From contig NZ_CP092364.2 of NCBI RefSeq assembly GCF_022370755.2, positions 3,596,001-3,660,000 on the forward strand: DNA of 64,000 nt, read 5' to 3'. Each line of letters opens with the position of its first letter. Positions within the stretch are counted from its first letter, which is position 1. The notes below the pieces were generated by a model. It had not been told where the DNA came from, searched no databases, and worked only from the letters and a program-made list of their open reading frames with translations. The position numbers and the translations under genes were made by a program. Source of the DNA: Mycolicibacterium goodii. Lineage in GTDB: Bacteria > Actinomycetota > Actinomycetes > Mycobacteriales > Mycobacteriaceae. Positions 41,291 through 50,446 of the stretch are shown here, one piece after another.

Positions 41291-42685
41291 ATGCCGCTCG
41301 AACTGATTCCGATCCTTGCCCTCATAGCGATGTTCGCGGCGGCGACGCTGCTTCCCATCAACATGGGCACGCTCGGCTTCGTCGCCGCCTTCCTGGTCGG
41401 CACCATCGCCGTCGGCATGAACACCGACGACATCATCGCCGGGTTTCCCAGCGACCTGTTCCTGACGCTCGTCGGCGTCACCTACCTGTTCGCCATCGCA
41501 CAGAACAACGGCACCGTCGACCTCATGGTCCGCGGCGCGTTACGCCTGGTCAGAGGGCGTGTGGCGTTCATACCGTGGGTGATGTTCGGCATCACCGCGG
41601 TCCTGACGGCGCTGGGCGCACTGGGCCCCGCCGCGGTCGCCATCATCGCGCCGATCGCGTTGACGTTCGCCCGCAAGTACCACATCAACGCCCTGCTGAT
41701 GGGCATGATGGTCATCCACGGCGCCCAGGCCGGTGGTTTCTCGCCCATCAGCATCTACGGCGTCACGGTCAACAACATCGTCGCCAAGGCCGGCCTCCTC
41801 AACAGCCCACTGGCCCTGTTCCTCGGAAGCTTCTTCTTCAACGCCGGCATCGGCATACTCCTCTTCATCTTCCTGGGCGGCCGCAAACTGCTCGGGCAGA
41901 CCACCGCGAGCTTCGACACCGCAGACGACGGTGAGGTCAACAACGGGACCGACGCCGACGGCAGCGCAGGTTCGGCGCAGAAGCCGTCCGGCGGCAGCCC
42001 GGTCTTCTCCGGACACGGCACCGCGGCATCGGCGGCCACGTTGACCGCACCTCCGAACACGCCGACGAGCCCACTGCCGCGGCGCGCGGCGTCCTTCGAT
42101 CAGATTCTCACCCTCATCGGCCTCGGCGCCCTCGGGTTGTTCTCGCTGATTCTCGACCTCGACGTCGGATTCGTCGCGATGACCGTGGCCGCCGTCCTGG
42201 CCCTCGCCTCACCCAAGGCGCAGAAAGGCGCGGTGGCGCAGATCAGCTGGTCCACGGTGCTGCTGATCGGCGGCGTCCTGACCTTCGTGGGCGTCCTGCA
42301 GGAGGCAGGCACCGTCGAATGGGTCGGCAATGGCGTTGCGCAACTGGGCATGCCCCTGCTGGTCGCGCTGCTGCTGTGCTACCTCGGCGGTATCGTCTCG
42401 GCGTTCGCGTCCTCGACCGCGATCCTCGGAGCCACCATCCCGCTTGCGGTTCCGCTGCTGCTGGCCGGCGACATCGGACCGATCGGTGTCATCGTCGCCC
42501 TGGCGATCGCCTCCACCATCGTCGACGTCAGTCCGTTCTCGACCAACGGCGCACTCGTGCTCGCCAACGCCCAGGGGGTCGACCGCGACGTGTTCTACCG
42601 ACAGATCCTGAAGTACAGCGGCCTGGTGATCGCGATCGGTCCGTTGGTGGCCTGGGCGGTCCTGGTCCTGCCCGGTTGGCTGTAG
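41291..42685 (+). CDS. MatC-type dicarboxylate (malonate-like) carrier, SLC13/ion-transporter superfamily
   Basis: A 464-aa permease with about 11-12 transmembrane helices. The N-terminal half (MPLELIPILALIAMFAAATL; FPSDLFLTLVGVTYLFAIAQ; ALLMGMMVIHGAQAGGFSPI) is the MatC_N type found in malonate carriers. Between the two halves is a hydrophilic, Gly/Ala/Asp-rich insert of about 65 residues (about 205-270), longer than usual. The ATG follows a short leader. It is controlled by the divergent GntR protein and precedes a CoA-transferase/carboxyltransferase operon, which suits uptake of malonate or a relative. Confidence 0.85.
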   Translation: MPLELIPILALIAMFAAATLLPINMGTLGFVAAFLVGTIAVGMNTDDIIAGFPSDLFLTLVGVTYLFAIAQNNGTVDLMVRGALRLVRGRVAFIPWVMFGITAVLTALGALGPAAVAIIAPIALTFARKYHINALLMGMMVIHGAQAGGFSPISIYGVTVNNIVAKAGLLNSPLALFLGSFFFNAGIGILLFIFLGGRKLLGQTTASFDTADDGEVNNGTDADGSAGSAQKPSGGSPVFSGHGTAASAATLTAPPNTPTSPLPRRAASFDQILTLIGLGALGLFSLILDLDVGFVAMTVAAVLALASPKAQKGAVAQISWSTVLLIGGVLTFVGVLQEAGTVEWVGNGVAQLGMPLLVALLLCYLGGIVSAFASSTAILGATIPLAVPLLLAGDIGPIGVIVALAIASTIVDVSPFSTNGALVLANAQGVDRDVFYRQILKYSGLVIAIGPLVAWAVLVLPGWL

Positions 42686-42821
42686 CCAGCGGCCGACTAC
42701 CGACATCCACATAGACGAATCGACCCGAGGCGGGGATACCTCCTCGGGCATTCGTCGTATCCCGCTGCGATCGCCGAATTCGCTTGTGGCTCAAGTCACT
42801 TCACATTCTTGACGCACACTG

Positions 42822-42865
42822 TTGACTTCGATCGCCACCGGTGATGTGCTGAATTGGCTAGGCCA
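42822..42865 (+). promoter_or_regulatory. Promoter and GntR operator of the CoA-transferase operon
   Basis: TTGACT (42822-42827), 17-bp spacer, TGTGCT (42845-42850), then the dyad TGGC-TAG-GCCA (42855-42865) at the expected start point. The 15-mer around it, ATTGGCTAGGCCACT, differs in only two positions from AATGGCTAGGCCAGT at the carrier promoter. Confidence 0.6.
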
Positions 42866-42910
42866 CTGTGCCACCAATTCTCCAAGCCACATCCACCCAC
42901 GGAGGCTCCC

Positions 42911-44131
42911 ATGACAAACACCATCCACCCAGGCGACGGACCGCAGATGGCTCCGTCGGCCGGACCACTGGCCGATCTCACCGTCGTCGATCTGACCCGC
43001 GCCCTCGCCGGTCCGCACGCCGCGATGATGCTGGGCGATCTCGGCGCGGAGGTCATCAAGGTCGAGAACCCCGGCGGCGGTGACGACACCCGCGGCTGGG
43101 GACCGCCGTTCATCGAACCCGCTGGGGCGGAACGTGAATCGACCTACTTCCTGAGCGCCAACCGCAACAAGAAGTCGATCACCCTCGACCTCAAGGCCCC
43201 GACCGGCCGCGAGGCGCTGGCCGAACTCCTCCGCCGTGCCGACGTGCTCATGGAGAACTTCCGTCCCGGTGTACTGGACCGGCTCGGCTTCTCCGAGGAG
43301 GTGCTGCAGGAACTCAACCCGCGGCTGATCATCTTGTCGATCAGTGGTTTCGGCCACGACGGACCCGAAGCCGGCCGCGCCGGATACGACCAGATCGCCC
43401 AGGGCGAGGCGGGTCTGATGTCACTGACCGGGGCCAACCCCCATGATTTGCAACGCGTCGGAGTGCCCATCGCCGATCTGCTCGCCGGAATGTACGGCGC
43501 CTTCGGCGTTCTCGCGGCCCTCAACGAACGAGCCAGGACAGGGCGCGGGCAGGTGGTCCGAGCCTCCCTGCTGGCCGCAGTCGTCGGCGTCCACGCCTTT
43601 CAGGGCGCCAAATGGACCGTCGCCGGGCAGATCGGTGAGGCGACCGGTAACCATCACCCGTCGATCTGCCCGTACGGCCTGTTCGACACCGCTGACGGCG
43701 CCGTGCAGATCGCGGTGGGCAGCGAGGGCCTGTGGAAACGCTTCTGCGAGGGCTTCCACCTCGACGAGCACGCCCCAGGACTGGCGACCAACCCCGAACG
43801 CGTCGCCAATCAGAAACACGTCAACGACCTTGTCCAGAGCGTCTTCTCGCTATACGGCACCGATGAACTGCTCGACATCCTCGACGACATCGGTGTCCCG
43901 GCGGGACGAATCCGAAACCTGCGGGAAGTCTACGAGTGGGAACAGACCCGGTCGCAGGGCCTGCTCATCGACGTCGACCACGAAACCCTCGGAACCATCA
44001 CCCTGCCCGGGCCGCCGTTGCGCTTCTTCGAGATCGGCGGGCCCGAGCGCACGCGCCGCAATCACACCGCGCCACCCGTGCTCGGCGCGGACAACCACCT
44101 GATCGACGAGTTGACGGCAGGCCGACGATGA
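42911..44131 (+). CDS. CaiB/BaiF (family III) CoA-transferase
   Basis: A 406-aa family III CoA-transferase with the N-terminal LTRALAGPHAAMMLGDLGAE followed by VIKVENPGGGDDTRGWGPPF, and the catalytic Asp160 in AGYDQIAQ. It would move CoA from an acyl-CoA donor to a carboxylic acid. GGAGG lies 5 bp before the ATG. It overlaps the fused carboxyltransferase gene by ATGA, so the CoA ester it makes is probably the next enzyme's substrate. Confidence 0.9.
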   Translation: MTNTIHPGDGPQMAPSAGPLADLTVVDLTRALAGPHAAMMLGDLGAEVIKVENPGGGDDTRGWGPPFIEPAGAERESTYFLSANRNKKSITLDLKAPTGREALAELLRRADVLMENFRPGVLDRLGFSEEVLQELNPRLIILSISGFGHDGPEAGRAGYDQIAQGEAGLMSLTGANPHDLQRVGVPIADLLAGMYGAFGVLAALNERARTGRGQVVRASLLAAVVGVHAFQGAKWTVAGQIGEATGNHHPSICPYGLFDTADGAVQIAVGSEGLWKRFCEGFHLDEHAPGLATNPERVANQKHVNDLVQSVFSLYGTDELLDILDDIGVPAGRIRNLREVYEWEQTRSQGLLIDVDHETLGTITLPGPPLRFFEIGGPERTRRNHTAPPVLGADNHLIDELTAGRR

Positions 44132-45636
44132 CCGGCGCGCACGACGCGATCGCCGCGGTGATCGACCACGGGTCATGGACGTCGTGGGACACACCGGTGG
44201 CCGATGCCGACGTCGACCCCGCGTACGCAGAGGACCTCGCGCATGCCCGCGTGGTCACCGGTCTCGACGAGGCCGTCATCACCGGTGCCGCCGCGGTGCG
44301 GGGTCACCGGATCGCCCTGCTCGCCTGCGACTTTCGATTCCTCGGCGGTTCGATCGGCATCGCGGCAGGTGAACGGCTCACCGCCGCGATCCGCCGCGCG
44401 ACCGCGGAGCGGCTCCCACTACTGGCCCTGCCCACCTCGGGCGGCACCCGCATGCAGGAAGGCGCGGCGGCCTTCCTGCAGATGGTCAAGATCACCGCCG
44501 CCGTCGTCGACCACAAGGCCGCGCACCTGCCGTATCTGGTCTACCTGCGCCACCCCACCACCGGAGGCGTGTTCGCTTCCTGGGGGTCGTTGGGACACAT
44601 CACGTTTGCCGCACCGGGTGCGTTGATCGGGTTCCTCGGTCCGCGTGTGTACCAGACGCTGTACGACACACCTTTCCCCGAAGGCGTCCAGACTGCCGAG
44701 AACCTCCAGGCATGCGGGCTGATCGACGGGGTACTGCCGCTGGAGCGGCTGTCCGAGGTGGTGGACCGGGCGTTGAGCGTCATGATGCGTGCGCGACAGA
44801 CCACGCCCGCGCCTGCGACCGCGACTGTTCCGGTGTCGATCGACGTGCCTGCGTGGCAGTCGGTGTGCGCGTCACGGCGCGAGGACCGTCCCGGTGTGCG
44901 TGAACTCCTGCGGCACGCGGCCGGAGACGTCCTCGCTCTCAGCGGCACCGGGCAGGGCGAAACCGATCCCGGCCTGCTCCTCTCCCTGGCCCGCTTCGGG
45001 CATATGCCCTGCGTGGTGCTCGGGCAGGACCGGCGCGGGCAGACACCACAGACACCGCTCGGACCGGGGGCGTTGCGACAGGCCCGTCGCGGAATGCGCC
45101 TGGCCGCCGACCTGAACCTGCCCCTGGTCACCGTCATCGACACCGCCGGAGCGGCGCTGTCCCGCGAGGCCGAGGAAGGCGGGCTCGCCGGTGAGATCGC
45201 CCGGTGTATCGCCGAGATGGTGTCGCTTCCCGTGCCGACGGTCTCGGTGTTGCTCGGTCAGGGCACCGGCGGCGGCGCGCTGGCCCTGGTTCCCGCCGAC
45301 CGGGTGCTGGCAGCCCAACACGGTTGGCTGTCCCCCCTGCCGCCCGAAGGAGCCAGCGCCATCCTGTACCGCGACACCGCTCACGCCGAGGAAATGGCCG
45401 AACACCAAGGCGTGCGCTCGACGGACCTGCTCGACCACGGCCTGGTCGACCGCATCATCGCCGAGCATCCCGATGCCGCGAACGAGCCGGTGACGTTCAG
45501 TCGCCGGATGGGTGCGGCCATCCACGCGGAGTTGTGGAAGCTCACCGGGGAAGACCCGGCGCGGCGTCTGGCCGAGCGAGCCTGCCGGTTCGACCGGATC
45601 GGGCGACGACGGCACGTCCTTGCGCAGGCGGGATGA
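44128..45636 (+). CDS. Fused beta-alpha carboxyltransferase (AccD-AccA type), possible malonyl-CoA decarboxylase
   Basis: A 502-aa protein with an AccD/MdcD-like half first (residues about 20-235, LALPTSGGTRMQEGAAAFLQ, and FASWGSLGHITFAAPGALIG) and an AccA/MdcE-like half second (about 265-490, TLVIDTAGA-type text VTVIDTAGAALSREAEEGGL). No zinc-finger Cys cluster is present at the N-terminus. Carboxyltransferases of this kind carboxylate or decarboxylate acyl-CoAs. Next to a malonate-type carrier and a CoA-transferase, with no biotin carboxylase, decarboxylation of malonyl-CoA is a reasonable reading. It ends 19 bp before the convergent CAR gene. Confidence 0.82.
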   Translation: MTGAHDAIAAVIDHGSWTSWDTPVADADVDPAYAEDLAHARVVTGLDEAVITGAAAVRGHRIALLACDFRFLGGSIGIAAGERLTAAIRRATAERLPLLALPTSGGTRMQEGAAAFLQMVKITAAVVDHKAAHLPYLVYLRHPTTGGVFASWGSLGHITFAAPGALIGFLGPRVYQTLYDTPFPEGVQTAENLQACGLIDGVLPLERLSEVVDRALSVMMRARQTTPAPATATVPVSIDVPAWQSVCASRREDRPGVRELLRHAAGDVLALSGTGQGETDPGLLLSLARFGHMPCVVLGQDRRGQTPQTPLGPGALRQARRGMRLAADLNLPLVTVIDTAGAALSREAEEGGLAGEIARCIAEMVSLPVPTVSVLLGQGTGGGALALVPADRVLAAQHGWLSPLPPEGASAILYRDTAHAEEMAEHQGVRSTDLLDHGLVDRIIAEHPDAANEPVTFSRRMGAAIHAELWKLTGEDPARRLAERACRFDRIGRRRHVLAQAG

Positions 45637-45655
45637 GACCCGGGCGCCTCGCCAC

Positions 45656-48600
45656 TCACAACAGGCCGAGCTTCTGCAGATCGGTGACGTACTTGACGAT
45701 GATCGGTGCAGTCACATGCGGAATCTCGGAAACATTCGGGTACGCACCGATCTTCGCGCGACGCACCGCCGCCCGGAACCGATGCGTTGGCGCGAGTGAC
45801 CCGCGGATCGGCTTCTCGGGGCGCTGATAGTTGTGCAGCAGCGGCAGCAGCGACGCCTGGCGTTGCGTGTCCGGCAGCGCGTGCAACGCCGTGTCGAAAC
45901 GCCGCAGCCATTCGGCGTAGTCGGGAATGCGCTTGATCGGGTACCCCGCTTCGTCGATCCAGTCGACGAACTCGTCCAGACCGATGCCATCGTCATGCGG
46001 ATTCATCACATGATAGGTCGAAAACCCGTGCGTTGCAGTCGCGCCCAGGGTGGTGATGGCCTCGGCGATGAACCCGACCGGCAGCCCGTCGTAGTGTGCG
46101 CGCTGCCGGTTCCCGTTCGCGTCGAGTTCGTAGAACGACCCGGGTGCGATACCGGTGGCGACGAGGCTCAATATCAGCCTGGTGAACATGTCGGGGACAT
46201 TCAGCTGTCCCGCCCATGTGGTGTCGGCCAGGATCATGTCGCAACGGAACACCGTGACCGGCAACCCGCACCGGTCGTGGGCCTCGCGCAGCAGCACCTC
46301 GCCGGCCCACTTGCTGTTGCCGTACCCGTTGGCGTAGCTGTCGTCGATGGCGCGGACACCGCTGACGATCCGGATGTCGGCGTCCTCGGTGAACATCGAC
46401 GGATCGATCTGATCACCGACGCCGATCGTCGACACATACGTGTAGGGCTTCAGTTTCGACGTCAGCGCGAGGCGGATCAGTTCGGCCGTGCCCACGACGT
46501 TGGGGCCGAACAACTCGCTGTACGGCAGCACATGGTTGACCAACGCCGCAGGGTCGACGATGACGTCGACGGTGTCGGCGAGTCGTCGCCAGGTGGCGCA
46601 ATCCAACCCGAGCTGGGCCTCGCCCTTGTCCCCCGCGATGACCTGCAGATGCCGGTCGGCGAGATCGAGGTAATGGTGCAGCAGCCGGGGGTCCCCGCTG
46701 TCGAAGGTACGGTCCAATCGCTGCCGGGCCGATGCGTCGTCCCTGGCACGCACCAGGCAGATCACGGTGCCGCCGACCCGGCTCATCCGCTCCAGCCACT
46801 GCAGCGCCAGGTAACGCCCGAGGAAGCCCGTCGCACCCGTCAGCAACACGGTGCGCACGTCTGAGCTTGGCAATGCCCTTGTGGTGGTGAGGGTTTCGCC
46901 GTCGAGGAACTTCTCGAGCGTGAGGTCGGCGGCCCGCACTTCGGTGGCACCCGGGCCGTGTACCGACGCGAACGACGGACGGACCGCACCTGGCCGACGA
47001 TGCGCCTCGACGTAATCCGCGATGGATCGCAGGTCCCCGGACGGGCTGACGATCACCCCCACCGGTACCTCGACACCGAAAATCTCCCGCAGCAGATTCC
47101 CGAACGTCAATGCCGACAGGGAATCCCCACCCAGATCGGTGAAGTGGTCCTCAGGCAGTACATCGTCGGTCGTGGGGCCGAGGAACGCGCCCGCGGCCCG
47201 GCAGACCGTCTCCACCACCGGGCGATCGGCACCGCCGCGCCGCAACGCCTCCAGTTCGTTGGCCTGGTTGGCCTCCAGTTCGGCGTAGAGCTCCTCGAGA
47301 CGGACACCGTAGTGCGCCTTGAGGTTCGGTCGAGCCAGCTTACGGATGCCGGTCAGCAGGCCGTTCTCAAGAGTGAACGGCGTGGTTTCCACGATGAAGT
47401 CGCGTGGGATCTCATAGGACTGCAGCCCCACGGCTTTGGCGATGTCCTGCAGCGACGCGCTGATCGCGGCCTTCAACGCGGCCGGGTCCGTGCCGCTGTG
47501 CGCCAACGCGTGAGCGGTGGGGACGATGACCGCGAGCAGGTAGGCGCGGGCACTGTTGCCGTAGATGTAGATCTGGCGGATCAGCGGGCTGCTGCCGAAC
47601 ACCGCCTCGAGCTTGGACACCGTGACGAATTCACCCTGTGACAGTTTGAGCACATTGTTGCGGCGATCCAGGTACACCAACTGATCACGGCCGATCTCGG
47701 CGACCACGTCACCGGTGCGGTAGAAGCCTTCGGCGTCGAACACCTCGGCGGTGACCTCCGGGCGCTTGTAGTAACCCGGGAACATGTCGCGGGTCTTGAC
47801 CAGCAGCTCACCTCGCGGATGCGGTTGGTCGGTGTGGAAATACCCCAGATCGGGCACATCGGCCAGCTTGTAGTCGATGACCGCCGGACGTCGTACGGTA
47901 CCGTCGACCAAGACCATCCCGGCCTCCGTCGAACCGTAACCCTCGATGAGATGCAGATCGAGGAGCTCTTCGACGAACGCCTTGTTCTCCGCGGAGATCG
48001 GGGCCGAGCCCGTCATCGCAAGCACGTACCGACCTCCCAGCACACGCTGGGCCAATTCGGCCATGACCTCGGCTTCGACAGCGCTGCTGTCATTGCGCTC
48101 CGCCGCCCGGCGCCGCACCTCGCTCTGGAAGGTTCCGAACAGCATGTCCCAGACCCGCGGCACGAAGTTCAGCTCGGTGGGCCGCACGAGCGCAAGGTCC
48201 TCGTACAACGTCGAAAGGTCGCTGCGGGCCGTGAAATAGGCAGTGCCGCCGTGTCCCAGCGTTCCGTAGAGGATGCCGCGCCCCATCACGTGGCTCATCG
48301 GCATGAAGTTCAGCGTGATGGACGGCTCGGCCGTCGAGCCGCCCCAGTTCCAGCGCGATCGACGCCAGAAGTTCGCCACCAGACGTTCGGGGTACATCGC
48401 CCCTTTCGGTGCGCCCGTGCTGCCCGAGGTGTAGATGAGCAGCCGCAGTGGATCCTCTTCGTCGACGACGGGATACGGCTCCTCTGATGCCGATCGCCCT
48501 CGTTCGAGCAGATCGGCCAGGGACTCGACGACCACCGGGGCACCCGCATCGGCCAGCCGTCGACGCGCACGCTGCAGTGCGTCGCGCTGGTCGTCCACCG

Positions 48601-49174
48601 CGGGGCGGTGATCGAAGACGACGAGACTGGTCGGCGTGTGCCCGGTGAGCACCAGCTCGACGGCGGTGTCCAGATCGCCGATGCTCGACGCGAACACACG
48701 GGGTTCGGTTTCGGCGACGATGGGGCGGAGCTGGCTGACCGGCGCGCTTGTCTGCAGCGGGACACCCACCGCGCCGAGGGACATCGTCGCCATGTCGATG
48801 ACTGCGTAATCGGCACTGGCGAAGCCCAATACGCACACCCGATCGCCGGGCCGCACGTCCGACAGTGCGCGGGTCACCGCGGCAACCCGCCGGGACAATT
48901 CGCGATAGGTGATGGTGTCGAACCGCGGCAGCAGTTCGGCGGTCGTCCGACCGGTCACCGGGTCCTCGACCAACTCGACCGCCCGCTCCCCGATCGCGGG
49001 CCGATCGGCGTAAGCGTCCAGGACGGTGCCGATGATCTGGTGCAGTCGCATCTGCGGTTGCTCGATGGCTGCGGTCACCGCGTCGATGGGCCGGGCATCG
49101 GCGAATTGCGTGTCGATGGCGTACAGCTCGGCAATGCGGTGTGCGAGCCGTTCCTGGCGGGGGTCGATGGACAT
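45656..49174 (-). CDS. car: Carboxylic acid reductase (CAR)
   Basis: A 1172-aa three-part enzyme that reduces carboxylic acids to aldehydes with ATP and NADPH. The adenylation domain (about 1-650) has [19 protein letters not shown] near residue 248; the carrier domain has the phosphopantetheine Ser in [10 protein letters not shown] near 684; the reductase domain (about 760-1172) has [13 protein letters not shown] near 776 and [13 protein letters not shown] near 946. Length and order are those of M. smegmatis and Nocardia CARs, which need a phosphopantetheinyl transferase. The true substrate is unknown. ATG start; an inverted repeat lies upstream. Confidence 0.95.
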   Translation of the reverse strand: MSIDPRQERLAHRIAELYAIDTQFADARPIDAVTAAIEQPQMRLHQIIGTVLDAYADRPAIGERAVELVEDPVTGRTTAELLPRFDTITYRELSRRVAAVTRALSDVRPGDRVCVLGFASADYAVIDMATMSLGAVGVPLQTSAPVSQLRPIVAETEPRVFASSIGDLDTAVELVLTGHTPTSLVVFDHRPAVDDQRDALQRARRRLADAGAPVVVESLADLLERGRSASEEPYPVVDEEDPLRLLIYTSGSTGAPKGAMYPERLVANFWRRSRWNWGGSTAEPSITLNFMPMSHVMGRGILYGTLGHGGTAYFTARSDLSTLYEDLALVRPTELNFVPRVWDMLFGTFQSEVRRRAAERNDSSAVEAEVMAELAQRVLGGRYVLAMTGSAPISAENKAFVEELLDLHLIEGYGSTEAGMVLVDGTVRRPAVIDYKLADVPDLGYFHTDQPHPRGELLVKTRDMFPGYYKRPEVTAEVFDAEGFYRTGDVVAEIGRDQLVYLDRRNNVLKLSQGEFVTVSKLEAVFGSSPLIRQIYIYGNSARAYLLAVIVPTAHALAHSGTDPAALKAAISASLQDIAKAVGLQSYEIPRDFIVETTPFTLENGLLTGIRKLARPNLKAHYGVRLEELYAELEANQANELEALRRGGADRPVVETVCRAAGAFLGPTTDDVLPEDHFTDLGGDSLSALTFGNLLREIFGVEVPVGVIVSPSGDLRSIADYVEAHRRPGAVRPSFASVHGPGATEVRAADLTLEKFLDGETLTTTRALPSSDVRTVLLTGATGFLGRYLALQWLERMSRVGGTVICLVRARDDASARQRLDRTFDSGDPRLLHHYLDLADRHLQVIAGDKGEAQLGLDCATWRRLADTVDVIVDPAALVNHVLPYSELFGPNVVGTAELIRLALTSKLKPYTYVSTIGVGDQIDPSMFTEDADIRIVSGVRAIDDSYANGYGNSKWAGEVLLREAHDRCGLPVTVFRCDMILADTTWAGQLNVPDMFTRLILSLVATGIAPGSFYELDANGNRQRAHYDGLPVGFIAEAITTLGATATHGFSTYHVMNPHDDGIGLDEFVDWIDEAGYPIKRIPDYAEWLRRFDTALHALPDTQRQASLLPLLHNYQRPEKPIRGSLAPTHRFRAAVRRAKIGAYPNVSEIPHVTAPIIVKYVTDLQKLGLL

Positions 49175-49211
49175 GACTTCACTGGTCCTTCCGTGCGCCG
49201 AGTTAGCTCAA

Positions 49212-49256
49212 TTGGCGTCTGAGCCAACAGTTCCACGGTAGGACCGATCGGTGGAA
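49212..49256. promoter_or_regulatory. Two inverted repeats upstream of the CAR gene
   Basis: TTGGC-N6-GCCAA at 49212-49227 and TTCCAC-N14-GTGGAA at 49231-49256 lie 38-82 bp upstream of the CAR start. Both are possible operators. The first shares TTGGC/GCCA words with the GntR dyads but has a different spacing. Confidence 0.35.
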
Positions 49257-49430
49257 CCGCCGCGAGACCTTTGGTAGGGTCACCGGTCGCCAAGCCACCG
49301 AGCTGCGTTTTTACCGCTGGCCGTCATCCAAAGATGGGGGCTGGCGGTAAGTTCACGGCCGGCGTCGAGCCGTTGCCTGCGAAGTTGCTGATCAAGTTGC
49401 TGGACAACAGCTGTGCGTTCGAGTTGAACA

Positions 49431-49595
49431 TCAGTGTGGCTGTTGGGATTGCGCGTGCGCATCGCGTTTGTGGCGGCAGATGACGCCCGCGGCGGCCACC
49501 GCGGCCGGGTCGAACCCGTCCGGTAACGGACCGTCGGCCACCAACGCCTTGACAAGAGCCTCCTGGCGGCGGGCCAATTCGTCGCGTTCCGTCAT
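49431..49595 (-). CDS. Small protein, truncated partner of the DUF692 enzyme
   Basis: A 54-aa ORF beginning MTERDELARRQEALVKALVA followed by DGPLPDGFDPAAV and ending CRHKRDAHAQSQQPH. Its ATG overlaps the DUF692 stop (ATGA), so it is translationally coupled. The first 45 residues resemble the start of the small SCO6045-like proteins found next to actinobacterial DUF692 genes, which normally run to 120-200 aa; here the frame ends after the first Arg/Lys-rich helix. It may be a short functional partner or a truncated one. Confidence 0.55.
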   Translation of the reverse strand: MTERDELARRQEALVKALVADGPLPDGFDPAAVAAAGVICRHKRDAHAQSQQPH

Positions 49596-50446
49596 GCCCA
49601 TACCTCCCGTGCCCGCTGGGTGATCGGCGCCGCGCCGGCGGCGTCGGCGATCGCGTCCAGTTCATCGAAGAGTTCGGCGGCAGGCGGGAAATGGCCGTCG
49701 CGCTCGAGCATGAAAGGCGTGTCGACCCGTTCCCGCAGCGCCGTCACCAGCTCCAGCACCTGCGGTGGGGTCGGTGCGGCGTGGGTGTCGTGGTAGAAGT
49801 TCTCACCCTCTCGGCCTCCTGCGACATGGCTGTACGCCACGTGTTCCACCGGGAGGCGCGCGAGTTCCCGCAACGGGTCGCGGCCGCGGTTGCGGGCGTT
49901 GGCGTACACGTTGGCCACGTCGAGTACCAGCAGAACTCCGGTGCGGTCCACGAGTTCGGTGAGGAACTCCGATTCGGTGAGATCGGACTCCGGCCACTCC
50001 ACGAACGACGCGATATTCTCCACCGCCAGCGGGGTTTGCAGCTGTTCTCGCGTGCGGTGAATGTTGGCCGTCAACACATCGATCGCCGCGCGGGTCCGCG
50101 GGACCGGTAGCAGATGGCCTGCCTCGATTCCGCCTGCCCTGACGAACGCGATGTGTTCACTGACCAGGGGCGAACGCAGTGCCTGCGCGCAGGCGGCCAG
50201 CCGCCGTATTCGCTTGGGTTGCACCGGTTCCACGCCGCCGAGCGACAGCGCGACACCGTGCGGGACCACCGGGACGCCCCGTGCCACCAGATCGACCAGT
50301 GCTGCATCCGGCCGGGCGCGACGGCGACGGATCGGCACCGACTCGGCGATCACCTCGCAGAATCCCGGCCGTAGATCCGCGATCACGCCGGCGATCTCGC
50401 GTCGCCAACCGATTCCGACGTCACCGAGTGCGGGCACATTCCTCAT
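49592..50446 (-). CDS. DUF692 (MNIO) family enzyme, MbnB/TglH-like
   Basis: A 284-aa TIM-barrel protein of the multinuclear non-heme iron oxidase family. Likely metal ligands are seen in VPHGVALSLGG, SEHIAF, AVENIAS, LLVLDVANVYANARN, YSHVAGG, HDTHAAP and LERDGHFPP. Characterised members modify Cys or C-terminal residues of ribosomal peptides, usually with a partner protein. It starts at ATG 50446, overlapping the stop of the gene for a membrane protein with a Cys/Gly-rich tail, which is a possible substrate. A longer open frame upstream runs through that gene and is not used. Confidence 0.88.
   Translation of the reverse strand: MRNVPALGDVGIGWRREIAGVIADLRPGFCEVIAESVPIRRRRARPDAALVDLVARGVPVVPHGVALSLGGVEPVQPKRIRRLAACAQALRSPLVSEHIAFVRAGGIEAGHLLPVPRTRAAIDVLTANIHRTREQLQTPLAVENIASFVEWPESDLTESEFLTELVDRTGVLLVLDVANVYANARNRGRDPLRELARLPVEHVAYSHVAGGREGENFYHDTHAAPTPPQVLELVTALRERVDTPFMLERDGHFPPAAELFDELDAIADAAGAAPITQRAREVWA

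Noticed and set aside
49201..49275. tRNA-like words GTTAGCTCAATTGG upstream of the CAR gene
   Set aside because: Only the D-arm-like words are present; there is no matching acceptor stem, anticodon arm or GGTTCGA T-loop in the following 70 bases.
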